Part shown: positions 1 through 12,468 of the stretch, in pieces
Layout of the letters: each line of letters opens with the position of its first letter
How positions within the stretch are numbered: position 1 is the stretch's first letter
From: Phylloscopus collybita
Lineage: Eukaryota; Chordata; Aves; Passeriformes; Phylloscopidae
Reading direction: 5' to 3'
DNA length: 64,000 bases
Assembly (NCBI GenBank): GCA_027886175.1
Contig: JAJNNQ010000004.1
Coordinates: 2,170,001 to 2,234,000, forward strand
The notes under the pieces: model-generated
Seen by the model: only the letters and a program-made list of their open reading frames with translations
Told to the model about the DNA's origin: nothing
Database searches by the model: none
Made by a program: the position numbers and the translations under genes

Positions 1-1901
1 CAAGCTATTTTCGTCACCTCCACAGCTGCACCAACATCTGAAAACAAGTACAGACAAAGCAAGCAACCACCAGCAGCCAGTGGAAGGAGGAAAACGTGAG
101 GCTTTCAGTCATGTTTCTTGGGAATTTGTAGGGTTGAGCCTGATGAGAAAGATGTAAAGGTCTGTGAACTGAAAGCCAAGCATGTGCAAATGCCAGCTTT
201 CAGGGACAGCCATTTAACAAGATTGGTAGATCAAAATAGTTTTTATTCTTGATTCAGTAACACAGATGAAAATGCTTTCTATCAGAAGCATTTTGCCTTT
301 TCTCAAAGGTGCAAAAAGTCTTCAATCATGTCCAGCAAAAGCATCTTCTAAAGACAGTTACCCTTGTTGCATTTTTCTCAACTGAATATATCTGTGAAGA
401 CTGGGATCTCTCCGCACTGGGTACTTACCAAAAGAGGTGACTTTGGCTCTGAAGAACCTAAATTCTCTTCCTTAATAAACAAATATTTCATTAGAGAAGT
501 TCAGGTCCAAGGAATTGTCTGCAGATCCTTGAAATATACCTTTATTACACAAATATCATTCCAGCATGATTTGTTTAAACAAGATGCTAGTGTTTATCCC
601 TGACACTGATCCTTTGCCAAAGGGGTTTTCTGGAAATCTCACTCATGCAAGGGCAGCATCCCTGTCTTTTAGGGCTAGAGGCAATTGCAGAAAAGCAGAA
701 TTTAAAATATTGGAACAGCTTTCAGCATACATGAAACTCAGATGGATAGAAGAGATGGAGGATTCTTCTAACCAGCAAGTATTTGCAAATAAGAAGGCTT
801 TTTAGCACCTGACAAGCAAATTATGAAGAGATTTGAAAAAGAGACTAGTACTATGTCATCAGCAGGAGAAAAAGAGTGGGAGATTTTTGCACCATGGCAA
901 ACTCATGCAGAGCATCACAAAGACAGGCAACACAACTGAAATGTGGTCACAGGAGCAGATATCAGGTAATTTCAGGTTACATGCTGATTAAGAATGGTGA
1001 GAAGAAGGAAAAAGAGCCAAGACTGAAATCTATAGTTTTTTAGTGTGGTGGACAGCCATTCACGCTTAAGTTTGAAGCGCAGGAAGACTGCATTGCTGTG
1101 CTGATATTTTGGGAACCTGAGCCCTGCCCCAGCATGGAAAATGAAGGTGAAGGAGGAATTGATAGGCAGCAGCAGAAAAGACGGGCAAATCACAGAAGAA
1201 AAACTCCTTCTCTATGATCAAGGGTAAACCTGCACTGAAGTTTTCTACAGAAGAGCTTACGAGCTGGAAGGACAGACAACTCTGGGGCTGCGTATCTTGA
1301 AAATACTTCTGCCTTCTCATTTTACTTATTGCCTGGACTGACTTTTTATTGTTTTGTGTGCCATGTTGATATACTTCCCTTTGGTTTTGACCTTGTCTTC
1401 TCACTTGCTGGATTTTTGTGGCTTTTTGGTGATCACTGTACTAACTATTCCTCCTCAAAGCAAATTACCAGAAGACAGAACATGCCATCACAGAAATAGG
1501 GAAATCATAGTATTTTCATAGTTTTTATGTGACTAATGAAAGCAACAGTGTTAATTGCTGTTATGCACTGCATTGCAAATTTTAAAAAAGAACTCAATCC
1601 CTTCATGAGGTGGAATAAACAGTGAGCTGGTATTTTTTGCTAGCCATGATTCTTCTTTCTTTTTCAAAACAGACAGAAATACTTTTTTTTTTTTTTTTCT
1701 CTCTGATGGATTTTTGCTGTAAATTTTGCAAAGTTTTATCTTCTGGAAAGGTTACACTTTCTTGTCTCTCTTCCGATCATTTTTCACTAACACCCAACCA
1801 GGAGGCCACTTAATGCACTCGCACTCCATAGGCCAGCAGATGTAAGTCTGTTAGTGCAGTGGTTTTGGTGTACTATTGCTTATCACATTTTTGCCCTTTA
1901 G
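1..1901 (+). other. NRG1: NRG1 intron upstream of the alpha EGF exon (partial)
   Basis: No coding exon is recognisable here. The exon encoding the first four cysteines of the EGF-like domain must lie upstream of the window, because the alpha and beta exons supply only the last two cysteines. The stretch is ordinary AT-leaning intron with a run of T at about 1684-1700. It ends in a pyrimidine-rich tract and AG acceptor at 1900-1901. Confidence 0.7.
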
Positions 1902-1969
1902 GTGCCAACCTGGATTCACTGGAGCAAGATGTACTGAAACTCTGCCCATGAAAATCCAAAACCAAGAAA
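1902..1969 (+). CDS. NRG1: NRG1 exon, alpha-type end of the EGF-like domain
   Basis: This 68-nt cassette encodes the last part of the EGF-like domain in alpha isoforms, the part that contacts ErbB3/ErbB4. After one base completing an upstream codon it reads CQPGFTGARCTETLPMKIQNQE, giving EGF cysteines 5 and 6 (CQPGFTGARC) and the alpha-specific linker. The acceptor AG is at 1900-1901 and the donor GT at 1970-1971. One trailing base joins the first two bases of the transmembrane exon to make a lysine codon, giving the expected KAEELYQK junction. Human alpha has ENVPMKVQNQE, so ETLPMKIQNQE is a modest divergence. It is alternative to the beta exon 651 nt downstream. The identification rests on family knowledge plus the exact phase match. 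Confidence 0.97.
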
Positions 1970-2620
1970 GTATGTTAAAATAATCTGAACTTTGCTTTCT
2001 TCCCCAACAACAGCAACAAAATCAATAGTACTTGGTGTTTTCACAGTTCAGCTGGAACCGGCCTCTTACTCACTAATTTATGACCTGATTTTCTGAAGTA
2101 CAGTCTGTACACCATGGCATTATTGACCTCCAAAATATTTCTCATTTGTGTGATTTTTGATCTTTCCATTCATTCACAGATGCATTTGTTTTGCACACGC
2201 TGGTAGTTTTCCTGTTTGGGAGACTGCTGCAAAGTGCAACCCTAAAAGACCAAACTCATGGAGATGAGTATGTACAGATCTTGTGTCCTTGCTGCCTTGT
2301 GGAAAGAGCATCCTAAAACCAATCTGGGCCTCTGGAATGGTGAATTTCTGTCTCAGATCTTGAAACACACTTTGATCTGGATTGGTTTGGTTTTGGCTGG
2401 TTTTGCAGGGGGGATTTCTTTACATTTCCACAGAGCAAATGACTTGCTCTCAACATCCTGAGCTATTTTGACACACTAAACCGAGATTCAGTTTCTGAAA
2501 GTGAACTCACCAAGTCATATCAGTTCACACTGAAGGAGCTTCTTTCTTAGCATATATTCACCTCTTCTCTTTTCTCTGTTTTTTTCTCTACCATTTTTTT
2601 TTGTTTGTTTTTCCTCTCAG
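1970..2620 (+). other. NRG1: NRG1 intron between alpha and beta EGF exons
   Basis: A 651-nt intron with a GT start at 1970 and a long pyrimidine tract before the AG at 2619-2620. Only the short distance separates the two alternative EGF cassettes. No other feature is seen. Confidence 0.85.
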
Positions 2621-2679
2621 GTGCCCAAATGAATTTACTGGTGATCGCTGTCAAAACTACGTAATGGCCAGCTTCTACA
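2621..2679 (+). CDS. NRG1: NRG1 exon, beta-type end of the EGF-like domain
   Basis: This 59-nt cassette encodes CPNEFTGDRCQNYVMASFY, the beta version of the EGF-like domain end. CPNEFTGDRC carries cysteines 5 and 6. In mammals beta EGF domains bind ErbB receptors more strongly than alpha. The acceptor is ...CTCTCAG ending at 2620 and the donor GT is at 2680-2681. The final base is phase-compatible with the 24-nt mini-exon at 8005 (beta1: KHLGIEFM) and with the transmembrane exon at 12469 (beta2: SFY-KAEEL). Reading on past the donor instead gives the beta3 end, annotated separately. The residues shown match the human beta sequence. Confidence 0.98.
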
Positions 2680-2714
2680 GTACGTCCACTACTTTCCTGT
2701 CTGTGCCGCAGTAG
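2680..2714 (+). CDS. NRG1: NRG1 beta3 read-through C-terminus and stop
   Basis: If the donor at 2680 is not used, the frame continues as S-T-S-T-T-F-L-S-V-P-Q and stops at TAG 2712-2714. The known mammalian beta3 isoform ends STSTPFLSLPE at the same place, so this is the avian beta3 terminus. It yields a neuregulin with no transmembrane segment. Bases 2680-2681 serve both as splice donor and as part of the serine codon. Isoform use in this species cannot be seen from DNA. Confidence 0.85.
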
Positions 2715-5700
2715 AAGCATGCTCAGTCGGTGCTGCTTTCTTGTTGCTGCCTCTTTCCTCCAATTTTTTTTTTTTTAATCTGTAACTAGATTTGTTGCCT
2801 AAGGCCTAATATTGATTGTCTCTGCCTGTTGCATGAAAATTATAACAAAAAGCACTTGCAAATTATAACAGAAAGCAATCCTGAAATTGTTTGGCATTGA
2901 GGGTATGGGGAAATGCGAGACTTAGGAATGCTGTGAAATTAACTCTGAATGTGTGATATGGACTCCCTGCTGACATCAAGCTGAAAAAACACAAAAATGA
3001 CATTTTAAAAGTCTCCCATTTTATATGCCACAAAAAGCTTATGAGTCATGATACAAGCCAGCACTCCCTCAACCAAAGGGTGGGTAACTAGTCCTCTACT
3101 TATATATGAGATTTGCCTTTGGAACTAGAGGTTAAGGGTAATTGAAGTGCTCACATTATTTCTAAAGAGCACCTGCCAAACAGGATCAAAATGTTCTTCC
3201 TCCTCCTTGTCCAAGCTTCAGTGGAAAGAGCACAGAAAGAAAAACAAAAAGACAAGGGGGAAAGATTACTGAAGCAGTGGGGTCTAAACATGTTTTGGGT
3301 ATATTGTGAGTAACAGGTGCAAGAGATCAAAGATTAATTGGCCAAATGAAAGCATCAGACACGCACATACGCAGACTGCTACAATCAGCACTGCAGTCAC
3401 ATGCCGTAAGATTTCCCATGGAGGAATGGGCTAATTATTATTACTTGACAAGGATGCAGCAGAAGGTACACTATGTATTTATTTTCTCTCATTGGTTGTG
3501 GCAAAATCAAAGGTAACATACAAGAAAATTGCTTAGATGTTACATTTAAATGCGTGTGTACTACTACATTCAGTTGTTCCTGGCATCAGAATGTACTGTG
3601 AGCTAAAAGCAGTAGTATAGAAGCTAGTTTTTTGATGGATTACTTGCCAGTACAGGAAGACTATAGGCCAGCTTAATTTAATATCCATTGGTCTATTGGT
3701 ATATAGCACAAAATGCTGTAAGTGTGTGCTGGACATTTTGGAACCTGAAGAGATGCACAGGCTTTCTCTTACACTGATGGATGAAAAACATCCATACATG
3801 CTTCATACTTTCCATCATGGAAGCTACCAACATAAACCCCAAGAGTGCTGACCGGAGACCAGACCTTCCAGCACTCGAGTGTACATTTCATGCCCTGTTT
3901 TAGAAGCTTTATTAGTATGAGTTATATTTAAATGCCTCTGGTAATGATGGCTTTAAAATTTTTTATGCTGTTGAAGTATTCGTTTACCAAATGTTAGATT
4001 TAAGTGGCCTTTTCTGTGAATTGCGGTGAAAAGTGCAGTTAAGATTTTCTGATCTTAGAATAATAATTTAAAAGAGGGTGCTGTAAAAAATATGAAATCC
4101 ATTGTTTGCTGCTGAATTTTATCTGAAAACTATAGAAGAATTGTATGTTGATTACAAATCATTTTTCCAACCTAGGAGGAAAATAATTTAGGTGGATTTT
4201 CCTTCCTTAGTTTTTCAGTTTCCTAACCCTGGTTGACATTTTTGAAGACACCAGGTTGAGAATTTCTAAAGTTACCTGGATGGAAAACAGATGCCCTTGC
4301 CTTGCTGCAAGAGTTACACTCAGTTATTATTACTTAAGTTGGTCAAGCGCCTCCTCTCCTTGAAATGCAGGGGCAGGAGAGCATGCCACTGCCTACCTTT
4401 GGCCTCTCTGAAAGCCCAGGTCAGTGGCTATGAGACTGGCACTTCTGCCTGCCTTGCATCTGCACTGCAACATCTGATTTATTATACTGATTAAGATCTT
4501 GAAATTACACTTTTGGAAAGGGTCCACTGAGGGCACTTCTATACTTAACTAAAAAAAAAAAAAATCAATGAAGAAGCATATATATGGCTTTTTATTATCA
4601 TAGCCAAAGCAGACCAGAGCATACTGTTTAACAGAGGACTTAGAATTAGAGTTCTCTAAAGGCAAATGTTGCATCTGGGGCTTGAAGCCAAGCTCATATT
4701 TTGCAAGTGTTATGGATGATTAGCTTAGTTTTGTAGATGCAGCCTTTGCAAAGTACAGAGCAAATTGGGATGCTAAACAGCATAAATGCTAGTAGGAAGC
4801 AAAACCTGTGTGTGAACCATACAGCTATCTAATTTCACTTGCTTTCAGAAGGGTCTTTCTTAACTTGGAAGGAAAGAGTCTGTGGGGTTCCAAGCCAAGT
4901 GTGCCTACTGATGAGCTGTTACTGCCTTAACTTGGCTGTTAAAGAATATTTGTCTTCAGAAATCTGCCCTGGAGTTGGTATTTGAGAGTCCTGAAGTTAC
5001 TGGGCTGAGGACATTTACCAGATTAGAACAAGGCACCACTGGGCATTCTGGAAATACCCTGTCCCAACAGAGCGCAAAACTAATTTGATTCATCTCAGAA
5101 GCCTGTCTGTCAGATCGTAGTGTCCTTTCCTTGAGCACAGCAGTCACAGTTGCTACGAAGCATGCTATCCTGGATTTTTCCTTTGACTACTTTGACTTTG
5201 AGGCTTGTGGTCCACCACTGGCATATGAGACAGCAGAAGGCAGTCCACAAACTGTTGCAAAAATGCATCAGTTCCATGCAGATACATTTTCTGTTTGAAC
5301 ATTCACACGTGTACTCCCTTGAAGTCAAGAAATCAAGGCAAATGGAGGAGAGCAAAAGTAATGAATTAACATTAAAAGTTTTGGGTAATTTTCAAGTAAT
5401 TAGGCATGAGAAGTCTTACAGCAACATTGTGCAGAATGATCTGGGATAAGAAACGGTGATGAAGTCATGGATTAAGAGAAGGTTGAGGAAACCTCTCTAG
5501 AGTTTAATCACAGGTAAACCCTTTGTCTTCTCAAATGCCCCAGATGCATGAAGGACCTCACCCAAAGGGCTGATGGATTTGCTTACTTCACTAGCTAACA
5601 ATTATATCATGTATTTAGAACTGGCACCGTGACAATATGAGGCAAGGGCCATAATCATCTAAAAAGAAAATCCCTTCTGCCCATCTTGGTATTGTCCCTC

Positions 5701-8004
5701 TTGCTCATCAGGGATGGCAGAGCTGAAAGGGACACTGTTTAAACTGGTGCTTATGCTGAAGGATGGCAAGGACCATGTTCAGTTGATGCTCAAGAGGGCC
5801 CACAGAATGCCCTCGGCCAGTTCTAAAGCCATAGGACTTAACACGTCAAGTTCAAAACCAATTTTGCAACCTGAGTACTACTGAAATGAAGCAGCTTTTG
5901 GATCCAAAGTGGCATCTAAATGTCACAAAGTGACTGTATCCCAGTGCCTCAAATAGAAATGGCTGACATACAGGGCATCTGCTCTGTAATAGTTTAGGAG
6001 ATTTTAGTTTGTTTTTAAGTGAAATTGCATGAAGAAGAATTTCTATTTTTTTTTAGCATTTTTCATTACCCACAGAAAGAAACGTGACACTTTGGTGCTT
6101 CAGGGTTGAAATCGGTCTTCTTGGACCTCTTTGCTGTTGCTGTTGATCCTAATGGGCCCTTTTTTTGCCAGGTGCAAATTGTCTACAAAAACCTGAGGTA
6201 GTGCTCACCCCTCACTGGGCAGCACCATGTCTCTAGGTTACCCACCTGCTTGAATCCATACAGCAGCCACCCCAAAGTCTTGAGTGCCTAGCAGCTGTGG
6301 CACACCACTTAGAAACAGACTATGCAGTTCTGCAGGATTCTATTCCACATTTCCCAGCACCATCATTCTGTAGACCCTGAATCTCAGGTCAACTTAAAGT
6401 TGTAGCTTTAAGTAACTTTGGTGGAAAAAAATTGCTTCCTAAGTATTTTTTTCCTGCAACACTGTCATGTCCCCCCAGTCACAACCAGAATGAAAATGGT
6501 TGTTAAAAATAATTAATTGTATTTGTTCTTGGAGCACCTAGAGACAAATATTCAATAGAAGCCACACTGCATGTAAAAAATGTGCAAAAATATCAGGCTA
6601 AGTAGGAAAATATCAAAAATAATCACCTGTTTATGAAATGAGAAGTGGTAGGATATTCTGCTTATCAGGTCTAGGGAATGTAACTAGGAATACTGTAGAT
6701 AGGTCAGAGCTACATAACATCTAGGTTTGAATAAGCAGTGCATGTTTCTTCAGCATGTTTTCTTGTTAGGCCTTCCAGCCAGAGTATATTCTGATTTTAA
6801 ATACCAACTTCCTATTGAATTATATAAAATAGAAACTGCATGATATGCGTGACTTCCTTAAAATTAAATTACCTTCAAACTAGGTGTCTTACCTATAAAC
6901 AAGCATAATTACAGCAATATATATGCATGGGCATGTCATTCATTTTACTGAAGATTTAATCAAGCTTTCTTTGCAACTAATGTATATCATTAGCAGAGAT
7001 CAGGTAGGCATGTGATACTGGCTCTTTAGGAAGAGACCTGGATGGGTTCCAACTTATTTAAACCTTAAAATGTTACTGATTGTCAACAAAGAATTGGCAT
7101 TCCCCATGTGTGCAAACTACATTAAAAAATCCATTTGCCATGAAAATTACCATTGGATTTAAATTTCACAGCAGACAAGAACAAAAAAAAGGCAAGAGGT
7201 GTGGTGGCTACCGTGGCTGTGGTGTTGACCCCATAGGAAGGGTCTCCTAGGGTACCTGCTGGGGGGAAACTTGTGTTCCTCTTTACCCACAGGTGCGGGG
7301 GCCTGGGAGTGCTGATTTAGGCATGTGATTTGTGTAAAGGGATCAGGCCACGCACCCCAAGATCCATCCAGCTGGTCAACAAGTTGTTCTGCCAACGCAG
7401 CATAATCCAAAGACAGGGAAAAGGAGTTGGCTCTTCATTTTCCAGAAGCTGAAGGTCTGCTGCAGTCAATTTGCAAAGCAGATGACTCCCACTACTGAGT
7501 AAGCAGTGCCAGCCACCTCCAGGTCACAACCTTCAAGAGCAAGGATACGCATTCTGGGGACAGAAGCATGGCCAGAAGGGAGAGCAATGCACAACCCATT
7601 TACAGGGGTATGCTGCCCTTTGTAGAGCATCACTTTGCTGTCATGTTCCCGTGTGAAAACAATCAGCCATTGTACATGGCATCCTCAGGCCACAGCCCTG
7701 TTCATCTCAGTAAGATCTTTAAGGGTTAATGGTTCCTGCTGCGTTCCCTGGACTGTGGCTGCTCAGATGCCCCATGTATACGTATTTTTGTGTATAAGCC
7801 TTGAAGAAGGTCTGAAGACCTTAGACATAGCTAAGAAAGGTGCACTTCAGCACTGCCCACATAACCATGAGCCCTTTGTCCTGTTTCATGTGCAGACACA
7901 GAATAGCTATAATTCTCATATGTAATTTATTTTTAAGTACAGTGTATTGCTCTTTTCTGAAACTTTTTCCTTTTTCTTTTTTTGACAACTTTCTGCATTG
8001 GCAG
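2715..8004 (+). other. NRG1: NRG1 intron before the beta1 mini-exon
   Basis: About 5.3 kb of mostly AT-rich intron. A short imperfect tandem copy of the motif AAATTATAACA-AAAGCA lies at about 2836-2880. An A-run of about 14 is near 4551. The only coding-like trace is the minus-strand dUTPase-like block near 7469-7684, listed separately. It ends in a T-rich tract and AG at 8003-8004. Confidence 0.75.
7160..7745 (-). pseudogene. possible degraded retroviral dUTPase/protease-region fragment
   Basis: Minus strand, open from 7684 down to a TGA at 7466-7468 (72 codons). The reading includes the string IALPSG followed by a residue pattern resembling the central part of trimeric dUTPases (IALPSG, a degraded R-x-x-x-LA segment, then a V-A-G and VVGVI-like segment). 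The GVID and YRG catalytic residues expected in an active enzyme are absent. An in-frame stop at 7685-7687 sits where the N-terminal dUTPase motif should begin. A second minus-strand open stretch (7410-7159) follows without a recognised domain. Betaretrovirus-like and ERVL-like elements carry dUTPase, so an old endogenous retrovirus fragment is the best guess. A host DUT processed pseudogene or chance similarity are alternatives. Confidence 0.33.
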
Positions 8005-8028
8005 AGCATCTTGGGATTGAATTTATGG
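8005..8028 (+). CDS. NRG1: NRG1 beta1-specific 24-nt mini-exon (KHLGIEFM)
   Basis: A micro-exon of exactly 24 nt. With the last base of the beta exon it reads K-H-L-G-I-E-F-M, and its last base joins the transmembrane exon to give E-A-E-E-L. This is the hallmark eight-residue insert of NRG1 beta1 in the juxtamembrane stalk, near the sheddase cleavage region. It is preceded by a T-rich tract and AG at 8003-8004 and followed by GT at 8029-8030. Because 24 is a multiple of three, skipping it keeps the frame and gives beta2. Such a short exon would be missed by open-reading-frame scanning. The match to human is residue for residue. Confidence 0.97.
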
Positions 8029-11000
8029 GTATGGACCAATCATTCCTTTTAGCCTGCAGATTCTAGACCCTGAGAGATAAACCCCTTTTTATTTTTTTTC
8101 TCCACTTCCCCTTTTCAATTCCTAACCAATTTCTTTATGCTTTAAAAGGGATCATACAGCTATAACAACAACCCTTGTCAAAGTGTTAGTGGAGATCAGT
8201 TCACTAAAATGGTAATATTGATATGATATTCCAGACTTAAGGAGTTCTAGGAATTACTGAAGTGATCAAAACATAGTGTACATTCCTTTTTCTGCTGTAT
8301 AGTTTTGACATCTGCTTTTGGTGAGTTTTTCTCGGGTTGCCAGGTTTTGGAAACAGTGTAAGTATTAAACAAAATGTCTAACTAGTGTATTAAAAGAGAG
8401 AAACTGTTATGGCTACTTAAAATTCTGCAAATTTGCTGTGTTGGGCTCTGATTTTCAAGTAAAGTTGTATGTCTAAACCCACATCTAGGTGGTTGCACAT
8501 CATGTGAAAATCAGTTGCCTATATATATCTATGAATGATATGCATAGATACATTCGTTTCCAGGTCTGTAAACTCTAAGTGGACTGAAAGTTATGTAGGA
8601 ACTTAAGTAGAAGTTTACAGCTAGACTCCAGATCCTCAAGTCAGCAAATATATCCAATATTTCTAAAACTAAGAAGAACATTGGCAATGGGTGCTATTTT
8701 CACACTTCAGCTTTAAATATAATAGAAATAGATCTTTTAAGTCTTATTCATGAATAGACTGTACTTATCTGACTAGCTATTTTTATCCAGGGGTACACAG
8801 AATGCATTTCTTGAATAAGCTAACTTGCAATTCAGGTCAGTTTTAGCTTGGAATCTCCTATAATTATTGGCAAATTAAAAAAAAAAAATGGTGAGGCAGT
8901 TGTAGTTCATGTTCTTATTAAAAATTACCCCACAAAATGTCATTAGCTTAAGCTGCAAACTGTAGGAAACCCATTACAAGCCCAAATTTAAAAAGTTACT
9001 CACGACCCAGCTTATTTTTGTTTTTACTGTTATGCTAAATTAGCATTAATTCCCACCCATACCTATTAGACTGTAGTGGAAGATATATGCATACATTAAC
9101 ATATGAGAGTCAGATTAAAATCATTTTAAAAACTGACATACAAATTTTGCTTTATATATGAAATTGCATCAGCAGAACAACCTCTTGGAATTAAAATCTT
9201 TTAAAAATCCCCAGAGATCAGTAAGAGGAAAAATATTAAAACCAAGCAAATTTAAGACCTCATAGATCATCAGTTATGTATATCAATCTGTATAGATTAG
9301 AGTGATGTGAAATTAATTGTATAATATTCATATGCCTATGTAATACCTTGACTTAAGTCTTACATTGATTTGATTTTCCTAGCATGCTGTAGGGTAAAAA
9401 AATTATTGAAATTATTTTCAGTACCTAACAGGCTAAAATCTTTCCTAAATTCTCACTGCACATACAATTTTTTACAGACTTTCCTGCAAGGCTGCTATAA
9501 ATTTTTTCCAGATAACTTAACCAGCGTGTATTATTTGGCTGGGTGTCATAAACTGACCCTATAAACAATAACACTGGTCAGAGACAGAAGGCAGATTTGG
9601 GACAAGGTGTAGTATAACTGCAAGTGCCCCACAGGAGTTCTTTGCAAAACTCTTCTTGGCCTTGAACAGAGAGCCCAAGGCTTGTCTTTGAGGTACCATG
9701 CCATCTGCAGAGTCTTAAACAGGATCCCAATCCTGTCCCAGATGCCAGCATCCCGTCACCCTCATTGGCCCCTGCAGAACACCAGGGCATCCCCCATATG
9801 GCCCTGGCTGTCCCCTGTCAGCCAGGAGCACAGCCAGGTTTACACGAGAGCTTGTTGGTTTGCTGGGCATGACATGCCCAGGTGCATGTGCAATCCTAGG
9901 CAGACCTTGCCCCCAGAGTTTGAGGAAGAGCGTGGCAGCAGCACCATTCATGTACACTGTGTCAAGCTGCAATGTCCTTAGGGCCTTGTTTCAAAGGGCA
10001 GAGGAGGGGACTAAGGCTATGAAAGCAGATCCAGGGATTTAATTTCCCGTGCCCATCAAGACCTCTAGTCTCAGCAGACTTGCTAGTGCTAGGAGCATTG
10101 CTCAGGGCTGCACCCACAGCCCTGCTCCCCTCTCTGCATCCCCCACCCCCTGCAGTGAGTGAGCACCCAGAAAAGTCCCACACATAAACAACAAGCCTCA
10201 GCCCACTAGCAAACTCAGTCAGGCTGCCCAGCTCATTTGCAACAGCCTCAGCCTGCAGCAAACCTCCTGGAGTCAGTGCAAAATTTCCTTCAGTATAAAA
10301 ACTGAGCAGAGTGTCCACTGTTAATTTTCTACTTCCTCTCCCTTGTGCTTCAAAAAAAAAAAAAAGGGTTGATATGTCGTTATTCATTTTGCTTTCATAA
10401 GCTAACAGCTGACAGCATGACGATAAAGAAATAATAATAATTCAAAGCACTTCAAATTAGCCCCTAAATTGCTCAGCACAATTCTCCTGTTTCCTGTGAC
10501 ATCCTTGTAATACACCATTTCCATGGCTAACTAATAAGCGCTTTCAGAAGGGGCAAAAAAGGGAGGGGGATCCAATGCCACTAACTAGCCTAGGTGAGGA
10601 GTTATGCTGTATGAGAAATCCCTTCACACTCTGCTTCAAGCGTTTGGTTTTTTTTTGTCCCCAAGCATTTCTTCTATTTTTTTTCCAGTTCCAAGCATGC
10701 TGTGCCAGGCCTGTAGTTGACTTTTCTACCCTTTTTCCCTGTCTTCCCTTATATTTCACCTTCCTCTTTTTCTTTGTCATGGTTTGGTTTGGTTGGAGTT
10801 TCAGCCCTTTCTTCCTTCCTTTTTTTGACTTTCTGTTCTCAGAGTTATATTTATTTTTCTTTAATACATTTTTGCAGCATCCTAGTTTTACCACACTCAC
10901 TTCTTCTCTCCCCTTCCCCCATCTTTGTTAATAATTAGTGCTATTAATTTTGACTGATGGTGCTCATGACCTGTTTGCTGGTGTTTGATTTACAGTGGGT

Positions 11001-12468
11001 TTGGCTTGTAACAAAAACTTGTTCAATGGTGTAGTGCATTGTATCAGAGAAATTAAAATTTATTTTTGCTTTTTGGTTTGTTGCATGGAGTATTTGCCAC
11101 TTGCCCACAGCAACTTTAAAACAAAACTAGACAAGCTCAGGAAACATGCTGGAGGGAAGTCTGCTCCCTGTTCAGTGAGGAGTATCTTCCCATGAACTCC
11201 TCTGTCACTTATTTGGACAGCACATCATTTGGACAGAGACATAGGGCACATGTAAGAGAACATTGTGCACCTCTGTACCAGCCAGATGCAAGTCCTTCCA
11301 GCAAGAACAATGCTGGCATTTATCCCTAAGGTAGTGCAAAGCTGTGCAGCTCTAATTCATTCATTTATTTTTAATCACCTGCTGGTATTCTGACTGTAGT
11401 CAATATTGCAGATCACTATTGGTCTGTCTGCTTAATCAAAAATGAGACTTGAGTAAAGCTAGACATCCATTTTTGCATTAACAGCAGGAGGAAAAATTCG
11501 CATCTGTAAAGTGTCAACACAGAATGCGCCTCTGTTTCAGAGCTCCTTACATAACATTTCCCCAACAGAGCACTCAACAATACTCTCTGCCAAGCATGAG
11601 CAAGGCTGGAAAGCATCAGTAGCTCCAGCCCAAACATTAGCAGTGCTACTAACACCTTTATAAAAGTGAAATATCTCCGATGAATGAGATCGGTAACAAG
11701 CTGTCATCACTGAGCAAGCTGCCACCCTAGATAGAGTTCCCTTGTTGGTCACAAAGGGATACAAGTTGAAACTCTGCATTTCTCTCACACAAGGCACTGC
11801 TGGTTGTTGATATTGCTGTGTTTTAGGAGGAGCACTGGAGAAAGAGTCTGAGTTTTATGACCAGAGCTCAAAACCTGTCTTCATTTCCATTGGTGATATA
11901 ATTACAAGCCAAGCTCACGTCTCAAATGTAGAAGAGTATTTTGAAATATATCCTGTAAAGACAGCTGAGATATAAATTGACATGGGACCAGAGGGATATT
12001 GGATATGAAAACAATCCAGAAAAGGTGATAAGAAAATAAATTTCTCGCAAGACCTGTAAAAATGGCTTTCATTCCAGCTGTCTTTGCAAAACTTCCGAAG
12101 CATTTGCAATTTCATGTTATTGCCTTACCACACTACATTTTTATTTCCAGCAAATGCTGTGTTTGTCAATTATGAAGTTCTTAAATATTATTCTTGTTGG
12201 CTTAAAAAAAAAAAAAAGTGACTTTTGACTGTAATTCTGTAATTGTTCTCATCCCCAGTATTGTGTTAATTGTTCTCATCACCCAGTATTGCAGTGTAGT
12301 CCTGTTCTCCTTGCAGTCAGTAATGAGTTTGCCTGATGTGTGGTGGCTGTGTCTTGGTGTGGCTATATGAATCTGTGTAGTGGTTTGTAGCATGACAGCT
12401 GTTGATTGTGTGCTCCTTACTGAGCCATCCTCCATGTTGTGACTTTCTGTGTTTTTGTCCCTTTCTAG
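8029..12468 (+). other. NRG1: NRG1 intron between beta1 mini-exon and transmembrane exon
   Basis: About 4.4 kb. The first ~1.5 kb is AT-rich. A distinctly more GC-rich block covers about 9590-10350 and ends in a run of 14 A at 10352-10365 (see findings). A T/C-rich tract spans about 10640-10930. Multiple GTTCTCATC-type short repeats occur near 12245-12285. It ends CCTTTCTAG at 12468. Confidence 0.75.

Noticed and set aside
1..1901. Search for the first EGF exon (CVNGGECF-type coding) upstream of the alpha exon
   Set aside because: No matching coding segment was found, so it must lie outside the window.
8005..8052. Reading of the mini-exon on into the intron as a longer coding exon
   Set aside because: A donor GT follows at 8029 exactly where KHLGIEFM ends in mammals. 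The downstream reading has no similarity to NRG1.
9962..10387. 141-codon minus-strand open frame in the NRG1 intron
   Set aside because: It is the longest minus-strand frame in the intron but shows no domain, crosses a homopolymer and lies in a GC-rich block where stops are scarce. I kept it only as part of the compositional finding.
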